DNA of 64,000 bases from Cylicocyclus nassatus (GCA_958299035.1 CATQJL010000001.1:30602228-30666227); one strand, 5' to 3'. Shown: positions 1 through 11,581, counted from the stretch's first letter. Notes: generated by a model from the letters alone, not told the origin. Translations and numbers: made by a program.

Positions 1-40
1 CCACGGAACGCGATCTACCCGTATCGATCAACGAACCTGT
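1..40. repeat. Left-edge fragment of the 41-900 repeat family
   Basis: The bases from about 21 (ATCGATCAACGAACC) resemble the TIR of the element that follows, so this is probably the tail of a neighbouring or tandem copy cut by the window edge. Nothing else is visible. Confidence 0.35.
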
Positions 41-900
41 GGCCGTAATCATCAACGAACCCTTTGGTTGATGAATACGGCCAATGAACCCTGAGGGTTA
101 AACTAACCCTGGAGGGTTAAGGCGTCAGTTCTGCGTGCGCTGTGCGAACTCGCATCACAGAATGCCTAAGTACGCTAAATTTACTTTATACTTCTATTCT
201 TTCACTGTTATAGTAGTATAATCAACGAATAAGCTTCTAGCACTAGTTTTTATAATACATCTCTAGCATATTTGTGCAGCATCCACTCTTACAGCGTGGG
301 TTTATTTTCATGTGTGCAATTGTGCCGTGTAATCTTTTGCGTAGTTCGTTTTATACCGGGCTTATGCTACTTTTTTAGGGGTCAGTGCGTGTTATCATAA
401 AGGGGTTCTTCAGTTTTGGCACTTGTCAGAGTGGAATGCGCAACCATTTTTCCTCGTTGCATTCATTTGCCACCAAGCTAGGATTTTTTTCTCGCGAAGT
501 CAGTGTTTCATGTACTTCGAATTTGAACACGAAACGAAGTTGAAACTAGATACTATAACAACTAATACTAAGTACTACAACACTCGTTAATCTTTTTCTA
601 TAAAACTACATGCGAGTAAATGTTTGTATGAAGTGGGTAGAGTTAACCTTGCTCTGAGCTAGGGTTAAATTAACCCTGATGAATCACGTAAGTTTAACCC
701 TCCAGGGTTAGTTTAACCCTCACGGTTCGTTGATGAATACGGGTTAGTCGCTTTCGGGGTAAAATTAACCCTCAAGGTTGGATTTAACCCTCAGGGTTAA
801 GCCTACCCTGTGTTTCATGAATACGGGTTAAACGCTTTCCAGGGTTAAACTAACCCTCCAGGGTTAGTTTAACCCTCGGGGTTCGTTGATGAATACGGCC
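41..900. mobile_element. TIR element rich in AGGGTTAA/TTAACCCT palindromes
   Basis: The left end begins GGCCGTAATCATCAACGAAC and the right end is its near-perfect inverse (…GTTCGTTGATGAATACGGCC, ending at 900). Subterminal blocks also mirror each other: the block at about 87-120 reads GAGGGTTAAACTAACCCT and the right side carries the inverted form at about 690-720 and 841-878. There is no coding capacity. It is best read as a roughly 860-bp non-autonomous DNA transposon or fold-back element. No clear TSD was found, so the superfamily is not assigned. The AACCCT-like words come from palindromic TIR units and are not telomeric arrays. Confidence 0.55.
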
Positions 901-1922
901 ACTGAAGAAGTTATGAGCTGTTGAGTTTCAAAAAGCGCTTTTTTACTTGCTTCTTCAAGACTCTGGATCTCGGAGGTGTTTTGATGAATCGGAACGGCTA
1001 AGATATATCCTGATAAGGCAAACCTCAATCTATAAAACTTATGAAGTCGCAGCATCACACACTTTCACATTCAAGATTTATATGAGTTTAACTGTTAACT
1101 GTCAAAAAACACGCAAAAATGGCGTATTTTCAGAATTCTGGTTTTCAACGTCTCTCAAATCCACTCGATTCTTTCACTAGCTGATAGAGCACCATTTACT
1201 CTTCAAAACCTATGAAGTGCAACTGCTGACATCTTCAAACAACAGATTTATAACAGTGGAAATTTTGCATGATTTTTCACTGTTTAGTTATTCAAAATTC
1301 TGGTTCTCGCCGTTGCTGCCTGGATCGATCTACTTTCTTCGCTGTACGTTATAACAAAACTTGATTAATAAAATCCTTACAGTCAACAAACTTTTACTTC
1401 CAAATACACCATTTACTAAACACGTCTATTGTAAATTTTCATAAATAGAATTTATAAATATTTTTAATATTCATCGTATCTGTGGCCCCTAAGAAGGCCG
1501 TTAAGTCACAGTTCGACCTAGAAAGATAGCTCTGCTCTGTTTGTCCGTTCCATCCCCCCCCCGCACCTCCCGCTCCCCCCCCCCCCCGTCGACGTTTTTG
1601 GGAGGTAAGTGTCCGACACTACCACCTTCACTTTTGGCCAACCAGTGGTAGCTGGGACCACCTTCACTTTTGGTGAGCCCGGCTCCCCCCATCGCACCTC
1701 TGATCAGTAGGCACTAGAAAGAGCAAGAAAGGTGCTTCTAGACGATGGTTATGCTGCCATAAGTGCAAAATCCTGAAAAAATTGCTGCGTTAAGACAAGG
1801 CAATTAAAATCGGACAGAACTTTTGAATCAGCCTAGTATACAATTCGTCTCCACTCGTATACTTTATTTGGTTGGTTGGTTACAGCCGAGTTCACAGCGG
1901 AAGAACTTTGGCTAACTCTTTA
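901..1922. other. Non-coding stretch, no gene recognised
   Basis: Visible items are two C-runs (9 C at 1554-1562, 13 C at 1575-1587), a 17-base direct repeat ACCACCTTCACTTTTGG at 1621-1637 and 1657-1673, and a lone mariner-type TIR at 1806-1836. Open frames here are short, lack family similarity and overlap low-complexity DNA. Confidence 0.5.
1806..1836. repeat. Solo mariner-type TIR remnant
   Basis: The bases AAAATCGGACAGAACTT followed by TTGAATCAGCCTA match the right terminal repeat of the element at 8686-10328 (ATCGGACAGAACTTATGCAA…CCTAA) with several changes. No partner TIR is visible upstream, so this is a truncated or decayed copy. Confidence 0.45.
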
Positions 1923-2120
1923 GGCCCCGGACAGGCTTCACGCGATTTGATCGTCGAGACTAAATCGCGACGAGGCAACTGTTACAACATCCATGCCGAT
2001 CAACATGCATTTCGGTTGTGATACTTTTCCAGCCCGAAATTTTTGAATGTGAAATGAAAATGAATGGAGATGTCGGCATTGAGTCGCGACGATCAAATCG
2101 CGTGAAGTCTGTCCGGGGCC
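1923..2120. mobile_element. 198-bp MITE, 34-bp TIRs, TTA target duplication (PIF/Harbinger-like)
   Basis: The arms at 1923-1956 and 2087-2120 are inverted copies with one mismatch, beginning GGCCCCGGACAG. The flanks read TTA on both sides (…CTTTA before, TTACG after), giving a 3-bp TTA target-site duplication. A 3-bp TWA duplication with G/C-rich TIRs is the PIF/Harbinger signature. There is no coding capacity, so it would have been moved in trans. Short frames across it are chance. Confidence 0.7.
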
Positions 2121-3494
2121 TTACGTTGTGCCTTGAAGTATACAAGTTCATGACAACTTTATCTCAGTTTCCGCGACGCTATGCTAAATCCTGTCGGACT
2201 TCACCGAAGAGCACTTACTAGTGCCAAAGCGCACATCATACTTATCCACTTTATACACTTTACTTTACCCGCTTCGAAGGCAATCCGTCAAAAGTGTTGA
2301 TACGCTTTTTGTTTTAACGCGGATGAAGTGTAGAGATTAAGTATAGTTCATTCGTTGAACGCACGGATTGGGCATCACTACGGAACACACGCAGCGAGGT
2401 GATACGCCTGCCTCAGTACAAATCGCCATTGTACAAGTCGTATTTTTGCAACACTTTAGCCGCGGGTCCGCCGCGTTTGAGCAGTCCGTGCGTCAACGAA
2501 TCAACAATACAGCATATGCCAAAAACGCCCAAGCACCAAGAGAAATCAGAAAGAGCTAAATTAAATAGCTTTTTTGCTTGCAGAATTTGATGCTAGAGTA
2601 TCAGCCCTACACAAATCGTTTGACACTAGACTGGTTTAACTTGGTGAGTAATCCTTAAGAAACTTTGAAGAAGAATCACGAATACGACATAAGATACATA
2701 AGAACAATCCCAAAATCCAGATAGAGTATTCATATAAACCGCTGAATCAAAGCAAGGTTTAATCAAGCCAGCACCGACTAAATGCGTTTTATCAGTTGCT
2801 ATCGAGCAAATAGGCCGTTCTTCAATCTTGATTAAACATACGAAGATCCGTTAAAAAAATTGGTTATTTTTCCAAAAAAACTCGTCAAGCTACATCACGA
2901 AAGCAATTTATAGTAATGCTTGCGCTGACATAAAGCGTATCAAAAACATGGAATGATGAATCTGATATAGACAAATCTGAATAGCCTGAGCCTCGTTGGT
3001 AGGTAGTGGATATGGGACTTACTCTAAACTAGAATGCGAGATAACTCTTAGCGCTGTCTGGTAAGTTTAAGTGTTTTTTTAGGTTTTATAACGCTTTTGA
3101 GTCGACTTTAACGGACTCAATATCACCTTTCTCACAATTTTGATCACCTTGCTTAAATCTTTGACAACTTGAATAGCTTGTTGGGTCACCCGATAATTGA
3201 TAGGAGGCAAAATATAATCTCCTCTGTTGTATCCTACATTTACGGTCTCATGAGCATTGTTATCCACTCTTGCGAAAATTAAGCAAAGATATAGTGGTGT
3301 AGCTAACGATAAGTTAGGTTGCTTTTTCTTTAGAAAGCAAAGCATTCAATGTTCAGCATCTTCTCAGAAAAAACCGTTTTTGACTGAAACCATATAAGAC
3401 TCTAAATTAAATTAGCTTATATCTCGGACAAAGCTTTAGCAAAAAAAACTTCGCGTTTGACAACCTGTGCAAGAAGTTGTACCTCAAAATCTTA
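2121..3494. other. Non-coding stretch, no gene recognised
   Basis: AT-rich sequence with scattered short frames on both strands, none with recognisable domains or convincing splice-linked continuity. The longest (88 codons, minus strand, 3079-3345) has no family resemblance I can name. Confidence 0.4.
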
Positions 3495-3698
3495 CAGATA
3501 AGTCCGCTTTTTTAACAAGAAACATCGGTGAAAATGCACCCTCGCACCGACAAGAATCCCGCAGATAAGTCCCCCAATCAGATAAGTCCGTCTACAGATA
3601 AGTCCGGGCTTACCTGACAATCTTCGGACTTATCTGACGAGATTTCAGGGTAGTTATAATAGAAAGAAAACGGACTGATCTGTTGGCGGACTTATCTG
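3495..3698. repeat. Fold-back cluster of CAGATAAGTCCG
   Basis: The 12-mer CAGATAAGTCCG (or its first 11 bases) occurs at 3495, 3562, 3579 and 3595 on the + strand. Its inverse CGGACTTATCTG occurs at 3625-3636 and 3687-3698. The outermost copies are inverted and bound a roughly 204-bp block, as in a MITE with iterated subterminal repeats. No target duplication is clear. Confidence 0.55.
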
Positions 3699-4863
3699 AA
3701 AGACCTTAACTGACAAGGAAAGGATACCAACTTAGATTCGCTTCTGGAGTTGGGACACATATATTTGGAATCAGCTTTGAACGCTGATTCCAAATATGCT
3801 ATTCCTAGTTGCTTAGCAATTTCTAACAAATTGTGGGCTTGCTGTTGCGAGTGACTAACAAACTTCTGAATGTGTTGTGAGTGACCAACAAATTTCTGAA
3901 TGTCGAAAGACGGCCTGTAGCTAGGAATCTGCTCGAAAAAAGTGTTACGATGTTGAAATGGGGCATTATACAATTGCAAAACCACCTAGACTTCCACATC
4001 GTAGCATCAGTAGGTCGAGGAGCACGCAAATTTTGTATAGAAAGGAGAACCATATTTTTGTTTCTTTTTGTTTCTGTTTTTGAATGAGTTGCATGGTAAC
4101 AGAACTTACCCTCAGACTGAACAATTATAAATCGATTTAGGCCAGAAGACATAGATATTTGGAGCGTAACCTCTATAACTACTGCATGTATTTGAGTCTT
4201 GCTTGTTGCATGGTGGGCTTGTTCTGCATCGCCTTTGTCTCTGAAAGTGTGGTATGTCAGTATGTTCTTCACGGCCTCGGTCAATAATTCTATCAAACAT
4301 TCAAGAAATACAACGGTGACCTCAAGCGAATAAAACAAGAACGTGTGAAATTAGCAGAACATTCGACGAAGATATTCAAGCGGATTAGGACAAAGAAGAA
4401 TCACATGCACATGAATAAGCAAGGCCATGGACGAAATGAGAAGGTATCTGCTAATTGCTCTATTAATATACCATGCGTCACCTCTGCTTCACAGAGGCTT
4501 GCACTGGTATCCTACTATCTGAGTGCCCTATTCATTCTCTCAAAATGATGGCATTGAAGCTCACCGCAATGCCGACTATCACGAATAAAATGTATATAAC
4601 TACTCATTCTAAAAGCTTTTTATGTGAAATCGGTGATTTTTCGTGGACGAAATTCTTTGCAGAAGAACAAACGCAAATCTGAATAGGTTTTTGAATTTTT
4701 CGTTGTTTTGGTAGTCGGAAGGAACAACTATCACCGTGGACTACAATTTTGCGCAAAAATAAGATTGCTCGTGCTTTTGCACGCAGGACTTTCATGCTGG
4801 TAGCAGGCGCTGTGCAAAGTTTGAGCCCAGGAGGTTGGCTGGAACACGCCCTACGGAGTTCGT
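3699..4863. other. Non-coding stretch with a hairpin and a short tandem duplication
   Basis: A perfect 15-bp hairpin sits at 3761-3775/3783-3797 with a 7-base loop. A diverged 30-base tandem duplication (GAGTGACTAACAAACTTCTG type) lies at about 3848-3903 and gives an internally repeated minus-strand frame. A 171-codon minus-strand frame at 3823-4338 has no recognisable domain and covers this repeat. I do not call it a gene. Confidence 0.4.
3761..3797. repeat. Perfect 15-bp inverted repeat
   Basis: ATATTTGGAATCAGC at 3761-3775 is followed by a 7-base spacer and its exact reverse complement at 3783-3797. No T-run or gene end is next to it. Confidence 0.8.
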
Positions 4864-5067
4864 ACACACACACACACCACACACACACACACACACACAC
4901 CACACACACACACACCACACACACCACACACACCACACACACACCACACACACACCACACACACACCACACACACACACACACCACACACACACCACACA
5001 CACACCACACACACACCACACACACCACACACACACACCACACACACACAACACACAACACAACACA
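4864..5067. repeat. CA/ACACC microsatellite, about 204 bp
   Basis: An interrupted (AC)n tract in which CACACAC runs alternate with CACC, ending in ACACAAC degenerate units. Histidine/threonine-rich frames on + and cysteine/valine-rich frames on - are translations of the simple repeat and not genes. Confidence 0.95.
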
Positions 5068-5593
5068 TTATTATATTTTTACATTGTTATTAAAAGTAAC
5101 TAGCCGACATCCCCGGCCAAGCCCGGGCAGTGGTAAACCGCTTAGCATGGTTATCAAAGAGTTTATAACTTACAGTCCCTCCCTTTCTCTCCATTCTTGA
5201 TTCTTGTGGCCTCTTTCCTTCTTCCTTCCTGCTTCTGTTCCTGGTTTGCACTGCGGCCCTCGAGGTACCCGCAGTAGTTGTCTTCTTTCTTGATCGCCCG
5301 CCTCTTTTCGTGGAACCGCATCTCCCTCGCCGCGACATGTAAATGATCTTTGCCGCCCTCCTTCTATTTGACTTGAGGAAATGAACAGGTTGATAAGCGT
5401 TCATTTTGCTAGATTAAGTAAACAAATCAATAAATCGATGGAAGGACCCAGCGACTTGTTGCGAAAAGTAGCCTATCTTCTGCGCCGTGGCTTGTTTATA
5501 GGAAAGAGAATTTCGCCTTTTCAGTTCATATGCAAAGGAGTCTACAAGTCACAAACATCCTAACAAACAAAGTGACAGTGTTTGAGTTTTATA
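5068..5593. other. Non-coding stretch, no gene recognised
   Basis: A 104-codon arginine-rich minus-strand frame at 5090-5404 has no domain that I recognise. No splice-linked exon or known repeat end is seen. Confidence 0.4.
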
Positions 5594-6605
5594 TTAGGTC
5601 GTTGCGAAAGTAACTTTTTTCAAGCGTACGCCACATCTCGCGGAACAAAGATGTGCAAGAGATTCTAGTAGCATTTGATGCAGATCTACATTCTCTTTCT
5701 AATGGTTATATAACCACTGCACAAAATTCATAACCTCTCGAAAAATTATCAAAATCTGCGACCCATGTTTCTTAAGAAAGCCAAGCTTCACAATTTTTCT
5801 AAATTTTTATAACAACTCTCGGAAGGAATCCAAGTAATGGATGGATAGAGCAAACCCTACAAAAAGCAGCACAACTTTTTTTTACTTTCCAGAGTTCGTA
5901 ATACTTTTTATATAGATTTCTTGATGGAACCACCAAATTTTAGCAGGCTCGTCGCAGACATAAATGCATCAAACACCGATAAATCTACGGATTTTGAAAC
6001 TTACAAAGATGGATTATGGTTTGGCACTAATTTTACAAAGCGAATGAGCATTCACCGCTTCAGGTTAGCAACTTTCGAAAATTCAGGGTACAGCCTGGAG
6101 CGCTTTGGAAAACCTGATTTATGATGATTTTATCCCGGAAAACTTTATGAATCGGGAACCAAAAACAACTGAAAGAGGAGAAAAAGCTGCGTCGAATGAC
6201 ACCCGACTTGCTTGCCGGTTGTTGTTCTGTGAGGTTTTAATTGACAGATGTGGAATTTGATAGCATTAGAAAATTGATTTTGGAAATTCTAGGAGGCGAG
6301 CTAAAGAAAAGAAAAAAGTTGTTTTGTATCCTATAGGGTTTGGTCTACCTAACTGTCACTTGCAGTTCTTCGGAGAATAAGTACAAAAATTTAGAAAAAT
6401 AGCCGAACTTGACCATGACAAAAAGCATGAGTCGAAGATTTTGGTAAATTTTCAGGAGCTCATTGAATATTATGCAATCAAATTACAAACATTTGAAAGT
6501 GGATGAAACGGTGCATCGAATGCTACCAAGACCTCTTAGAAATCTTGCTTCCACGAATTGTAGCGTTCATTTGAAAAAAGCGACATTACTTTCGGAACGA
6601 CCTAA
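5594..6605. mobile_element. Mariner/Tc1-type non-autonomous element, 1012 bp, TA duplication
   Basis: The left TIR TTAGGTCGTTGCGAAAGTAA and the right inverse TTACTTTCGGAACGACCTAA differ at one position. TA flanks both ends (5592-5593 and 6606-6607). There is no transposase. The 67-codon frame at 5921-6124 is not transposase-like, although its DNA is conserved in the second copy. This copy is the uninterrupted reference for the split copy at 10806-11038 plus 55873-56418. Confidence 0.75.
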
Positions 6606-6723
6606 TATATATCTAATTATGATCGTACATGTTTTGAGCAAAGGGCTGTAATGAAAGCGATTTTCGGTGCAAATAAGCAGGTTTTAAGCATTGCAGAATG
6701 TCCAAAAGTATGTCCACATTGTA

Positions 6724-7417
6724 TTAGGTTGGTCCGAAAGTTCTGTCCCACCATTTTCAAAGAATCATAACTTCCTCCTAACATGATGCTTCTGTATATC
6801 TAAAACCTTGTTGAAAAAAGCAAGTCATGCACTTTCTAAAACTACCTTGGCTGCTATCTACTAAGCTTGCAATGCAGAGATGAAATTGGAAAAAAGAAAT
6901 CACTTCAAGTTCGGAATTTTTGAGCAATAAATTCCAGAACAACCATTATCCTAGGTTTTCTGATCTCCTCTTTCTATATAAGCAAAAGTCGCGCTGATGG
7001 AGCCCTTCCTAGAAAAGTTATGATTTTCAGGAAAAAATGCCAAAAAATCAGTTCCTTAAGAAAATTGATTTTTTGCCATTTTTTTTCAAAAAATTATAGC
7101 TTTTGAAGTAACAGCTCGATCAGCGCAAATTTCACTCAGCTGGAAAGAGAGGGTCAAAAAGTCTAAAATAATGGCTGTTTTGGATTTTAGCACAGTTTTG
7201 GATTTTTTAGCAGGCTTTTAGAAATTCCGAACTTGAAGTGACTTTCTTTTCCCAATTTTATCTCTGCATTAAGAGCTTAGTTAATAGCATCCAAGACGGT
7301 TTTAGAAAGTGCATGAATTGCTCTTTCCAAAAAGGTTTTAGCTATGCAGAAACATCACGTTGGGAGGAAGTTATGATTATTTGAAAATGGTGGGACAGAA
7401 CTTTCGGACCAACCTAA
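6724..7417. mobile_element. Mariner-type fold-back MITE, 694 bp, TA duplication
   Basis: The ends are TTAGGTTGGTCCGAAAGTTC and its exact inverse, flanked by TA (6722-6723, 7418-7419). The inverted similarity runs inward for roughly 200 bp on each side with scattered mismatches, so a transcript could fold into a long hairpin. No coding capacity. Confidence 0.8.
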
Positions 7418-8685
7418 TATTATCGTCGATATGCATTTTGTCTAAGCAACATCGCGAACTTCCTCATTCGAGCTGGCTTTGGCGTTAGATTTGCCATGCA
7501 AGGCAAAACATCGTTTGTTCCTTCTTACTGTGTGTTTACGGCAACTTCAAAAACGGTATCTTCTCAGGATCTCAGATAAGTAGCAGCTGCCGCCGATCAC
7601 CTACATGCGACGTCAAACCCACCCAGTGCGAGTATGAGCGCTCACACCAACTCATGCTTCCTCCAATAAGTGCCCACTCCGTAGAATTCCGTGGGCGCTG
7701 CGAAAATCCAGCCGCAAATAGCCTGGCTTGACAAATTAGTTCAACCTCTAATCTAGAGCACTGTTATTCCTATGCATATTGGACTCGCACTCGCTATGCA
7801 CTATGCTAACTTTCTACTAGTTCTTATCTTTTTAGAACTTTTTTGATAGTGCAGTGAATAACACTATGACAAATAACTACATTATGCAAAACCTCAGCAA
7901 ACTCAAGAATGTCTAACGCTCACTTGCATACACGCACACACACATCCAGCAGCTCATAAGGGAGCCCTACCATGCGAAACGTGCAAATTTTTAGAAACAA
8001 TATGTTGTCATTCATTGTCTACAATTTTTTAGCCTTCTACAATGTCTAAAAAGCTTCAAGTTCAAACGTGAGCTGACTAATTTCATTGAAGTTCAGGAAA
8101 CCAACTTTTCTTTACTCTAAGCAGCACTCTTCTTTGTTTATGGTGGGAAATCGACTTCACATCGTCGGCAAGAGGTAGTCGCAAAAGGCCAAAGGCAAAC
8201 CGCCAAAAGTCCAATCAACGAAGTTTTTTTACCGAGTTCAGTCTATAGATTTCTTCAAAGTGGGAACAAGTTAAAGTAGCTGGAAATTCTAGTAAACAAA
8301 CTGAAAAATTGCTAATGGGATCAGGCAACTTTGAAGAGGTCAGGCTGTCTGAGTCCTTCAAAGTGTGCCTGGTTCAACAGCTTGCCTTTAGAGTGCCTTA
8401 CCACAAAACAATCCATTTTGCTATTGTTGTTAAGCTCAAAACTGTCCTTTCCATAATTGTAATTTGGCCTCAAATCAATCATCCTAAAGGAAGTTGTGGT
8501 TTCTAAGAAACCCCATACTTTGGAAAATTATTCGTCAAATATTTTGTCAGCACCGCTTACCCGAGTGCACCGCAGAGGGTTGTGTCTAGAGGCTTCAAAA
8601 AATAAAAACTCCATAGAACAGACTGTTTTCTCTCCTGAATATCACATTATAAGGATTTGAATAAAAAGAAAGAAGTAGTCATTTA
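7418..8685. other. Non-coding stretch, no gene recognised
   Basis: No frame over 65 codons and no known domain. A short CA-rich patch occurs near 7929-7945. Confidence 0.4.
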
Positions 8686-10328
8686 TTAGGTTGTTGCATA
8701 AGTTCCGTCCGATTTTTTTGCCTCATGTTTGAAAGCAGCTGTTCTAAGAGAATTTCATCTCTAATGCGGTATTGTTAGAATCTTTAAAAAGTACTTTTCT
8801 TGCGCTTTCTAAAGCATATCAAATTTCAATAAATTTCTTAGCGTAAGGAGATTCCAGGCCTAAAATCTCAAAGTGGGCGAGGTACGTTCTCACCCTAGAA
8901 ATATGTTCTTGCGAGAAAATCCCCACAATGCGCCCTTCAAGTCAAGTTCTTCCATTGGTGCGGAATAAGGGTGTAGAAGGCTAATCAGGGCTCAGCACAG
9001 CTGGCACCGGGTCAAGCTAGATATCGTTTCTAGGGCGGAAAGCAAAGGGGATATCGTTTTGACAGAGTCCGAGGCGAAGAAATGCCGCAAAAATGCCGCC
9101 GGCATGCCACCGGCAAGCTGTTTATCAACAAACAGAGGCATTGTTTTCAGCCAAAACGCAATACTATGATACCAAATTTGGTGTATGCATGCGCGTTGGT
9201 GGGCCCGAACTATGGCCCAAAAATTTATGAAAACTTATGTGAATGAAAGCTGTGCCGAACTTTTTTCTGAATTAGCTGGCACCGTGCCAGCTGGGTGCTA
9301 GCTGAGCTGGCACCGACACTTTGCTCAATTAAGTTTTCATACTTTTTTACTTAAAATGTATCTACACTTAAAAGATTACGTACGGAGAAGACACAGTTTC
9401 ATAATCTTTTCTTTTCAGCGTTTTATAGCACTCTGAAAACTACTCGGTCTGCTCCGCAGTCGAAAAATCGCCTTTTTCTGCTTCTCAAGATGTGATTCGA
9501 CCACTCAAAAGCTCAGAAAGCTGTGAAAAGTTGTTCCATGAAATCATCATGCATGAAAACACTACATACTTTTACATAATATAAAAATAATGACGGGTTT
9601 TCAAAGCAGGTCAAAGGGTACTTCGTACGAAATTTTCAATATCAAACGGGACTTCGTTTCAAAATTTCCCTGGTGCCAGCTCGTGCCGAGCCCTGAGGCT
9701 AATATATGCCTAAGTTCGGTTCCATGAAGAAAACGTCTGGCCAGTGGAATTTGTCGTCGAACATTAATTTTATGTATAGACGTTTTACAAGCTATGACTT
9801 TCTGCGAATAGAAGTAAACGACAACTTCAAAGTTGCAGGTGCTAGGGCAAAGCAAGAGCTAGCAGAGCCCATCCACCAATTCCTTCCGGCGCTTACGTCA
9901 ATTGTAAAATTTTCTAACTCGTAAATGGGCATGCACACATGCACTGAAGCGAGGTCAAAAAGTGGCTAATTTTTTGTTCGGTCAAAAAAATCTCTCGGCA
10001 ACGCAGACCCTATGGGTTCTTTCATGTTGCAGAATAATCTACGAAAATTTCTCTATCTGTCCATTGTTAGATAAGATGCCTACCAATTTTCATAAGGGAG
10101 CATTGCCATGTCAAAAAAGAAAAGTTTGAAGGAAAACGTAGTGAAGTTTTTAAGTTTTTGCTTCCTCTTTAACAGGGATTTTCGCAGGTTCTAATATGTA
10201 TCTGATAGCCAAGGAATTGCTGAACACATAGAAACTAAGATCATGGAAAAAAGACTTGACTTTGAAAAAAGTTATGACATTATGAACTCAAAAAATTCAA
10301 ATCGGACAGAACTTATGCAACAACCTAA
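8686..10328. mobile_element. Mariner-type element, 1643 bp, TA duplication, with nested MITE
   Basis: The left end TTAGGTTGTTGCATAAGTTC and the right end GAACTTATGCAACAACCTAA are exact inverses, and the similarity continues into TCCGAT-type bases. TA flanks both sides (8684-8685, 10329-10330). No transposase frame is visible. About 710 bp of its length is the nested hAT-type MITE at 8986-9695, so the original was about 925 bp. Confidence 0.75.
8986..9695. mobile_element. hAT-type MITE, 710 bp, 8-bp TSD AGGCTAAT
   Basis: The left end starts CAGGGCTCAGCACAGCTGGC and the right end is the inverse of CAGGGCTCGGCACGAGCTGG. The octamer AGGCTAAT directly precedes (8978-8985) and follows (9696-9703) it. 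An 8-bp target duplication with CAGGG termini is the hAT hallmark. Internal GCTGGCACC words recur near 9286-9315. No coding capacity. Confidence 0.8.
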
Positions 10329-10805
10329 TATTTAGGTCTGCAGAAGAGAGTTTTTTGAACAATGTGTGGCTTCTCGCTCAACCTTGCCTAAACGATTTGA
10401 TAACGGTTTTCCTTTCGAGTCGTGCACGCCTTTTCAAGCGTCGTTTTCCTTTTTGACGTGTTTGAACTTGCGGTGAGAGCTAATTTAGAGAGGTACAGCT
10501 TATCCGCGTTGCTTACGTGGATTTCATGTAACAGAGATTCTGGATTTTTCATGCAGTTCAAACTTATTTAAGGTTTAACAGGCGGAAAGTCTTGTTATCT
10601 GTATAAATAAAGCTGAATGTCTGTTTGTTTGTTTATGTTTATGCTTATGTATGCATTCATGGTGCTCCAAAACAGCTCGACATGTACACAATAATGAAAG
10701 AAATACTCAGTAATGAAAGAAATGTCCCTGTCACACTTCCACATTAGAAGCTAAATACACCGGTGCAGTCAATTAAGACAGAATGAGATCCGTTTATCAG
10801 ATCAG
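10329..10805. other. Non-coding stretch, no gene recognised
   Basis: AT-rich with a simple TGTTTGTTTATGTTTATGC patch near 10622-10645. The left TIR expected for the split mariner-type copy that begins to align at about 10806 is not present, so that copy is 5'-truncated or its end has decayed. Confidence 0.4.
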
Positions 10806-11038
10806 ATTTCTAAATTTTCATAACAATCCTCGGAAGGAGTCCAAGTGATGGTTGGAGCAAACCCTACAGGAAACAGCACAACTTTTTTCTACTTTTCAGA
10901 ACTCGGCATAATTTTGTATAAATTTCCTTATGGAGTCACCGAATTTTAGCGAGCTTGTCTCAGACACAAATGCATCAAACACCAACAAATCTTCGGAATC
11001 TAAACTTACAAAGGTGGATGATTATGGTGTGACACTAA
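10806..11038. mobile_element. Left fragment of split mariner-type element (copy 2)
   Basis: This sequence aligns with 5795-6035 of the intact copy (for example CCTCGGAAGGAGTCCAAGTG and AATGCATCAAACACC) with scattered substitutions. The alignment stops at …GACACTAA (TAA at 11036-11038). The matching continuation TAATTTTACAAA resumes at 55873, so 44.8 kb was inserted at this TAA in steps. Confidence 0.7.
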
Positions 11039-11218
11039 CAAGGGAAGTTCGCCGAATCGAAATGGCCGATTGATACGTGGTATACACCCGGAGGCGGGGC
11101 TCGGGAGGTTAGTATCAAATGTGCGCCCATTAGCTGCGACGCGTTATTGTGGAGCAAGTTATGGCCCTCTGAAGTTTTTGGCGTGTGCATGTCTAGAGAA
11201 CGCACAAATGCTGCGATT

Positions 11219-11292
11219 GCGGCCGTGTGATGTAGTGGTTAGCGTCTCGGACTCACAGGTGACCGGTGAGGGTTCAAGTCCTGTTGCTGTCC
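11219..11292 (+). other. tRNA-like (SINE-type) sequence, left arm
   Basis: It contains an A-box/D-arm-like GTAGTGGTTAGCG at about 11231-11243 and a B-box GGTTCAAGTCC at 11271-11281 with tRNA-like spacing. The anticodon and acceptor stems do not pair well, so it is a degenerate tRNA or SINE head and not a working tRNA. It could still act as an internal Pol III promoter. Confidence 0.5.
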
Positions 11293-11581
11293 AAACGTTT
11301 TGCGTTCTTCTCAAAATTCATTTTTTACCTGTTTTATGCATTACTGACGTAAAAAATGACACATACGGGTGGTTAAACTCTACTAATTATACATCCTGCC
11401 GTGTCATTCTCACACGGTAGCCCATTAGCAAGAATCAATAGTACGACGTGATACAACTTGGAGATTGTCACGTAACTAATTAGTACGTGCAATCGAAGAA
11501 AGTATGTGGGAGTGAGGATTTGGCAAATCTTCAAAGTCAGCTGGAAAGCGTTGCTAAAAAGTCGTTGCTATGTTCTACGAA

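Noticed and set aside
1..900. AACCCT-like words as a telomere or interstitial telomeric repeat
   Set aside because: The words are not in tandem and sit in inverted palindromic blocks at the ends of a TIR element. The common nematode telomere repeat is TTAGGC.
3823..4338. 171-codon minus-strand frame as a host gene
   Set aside because: No recognisable domain, it overlaps a tandem duplication, and there is no codon or splice evidence.
4749..5200. Long His/Thr-rich and Cys/Val-rich frames across the CA tract
   Set aside because: They are six-frame readings of a simple dinucleotide repeat.
5921..6124. Frame in the mariner-type element as a transposase fragment
   Set aside because: It has no D,D35E-type motif, and the second copy (10930-11038) disrupts the frame.
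11219..11292. Functional tRNA gene
   Set aside because: A and B boxes are present but acceptor and anticodon stems do not pair, and a similar degenerate copy sits inverted nearby, so it is a tRNA-derived repeat.
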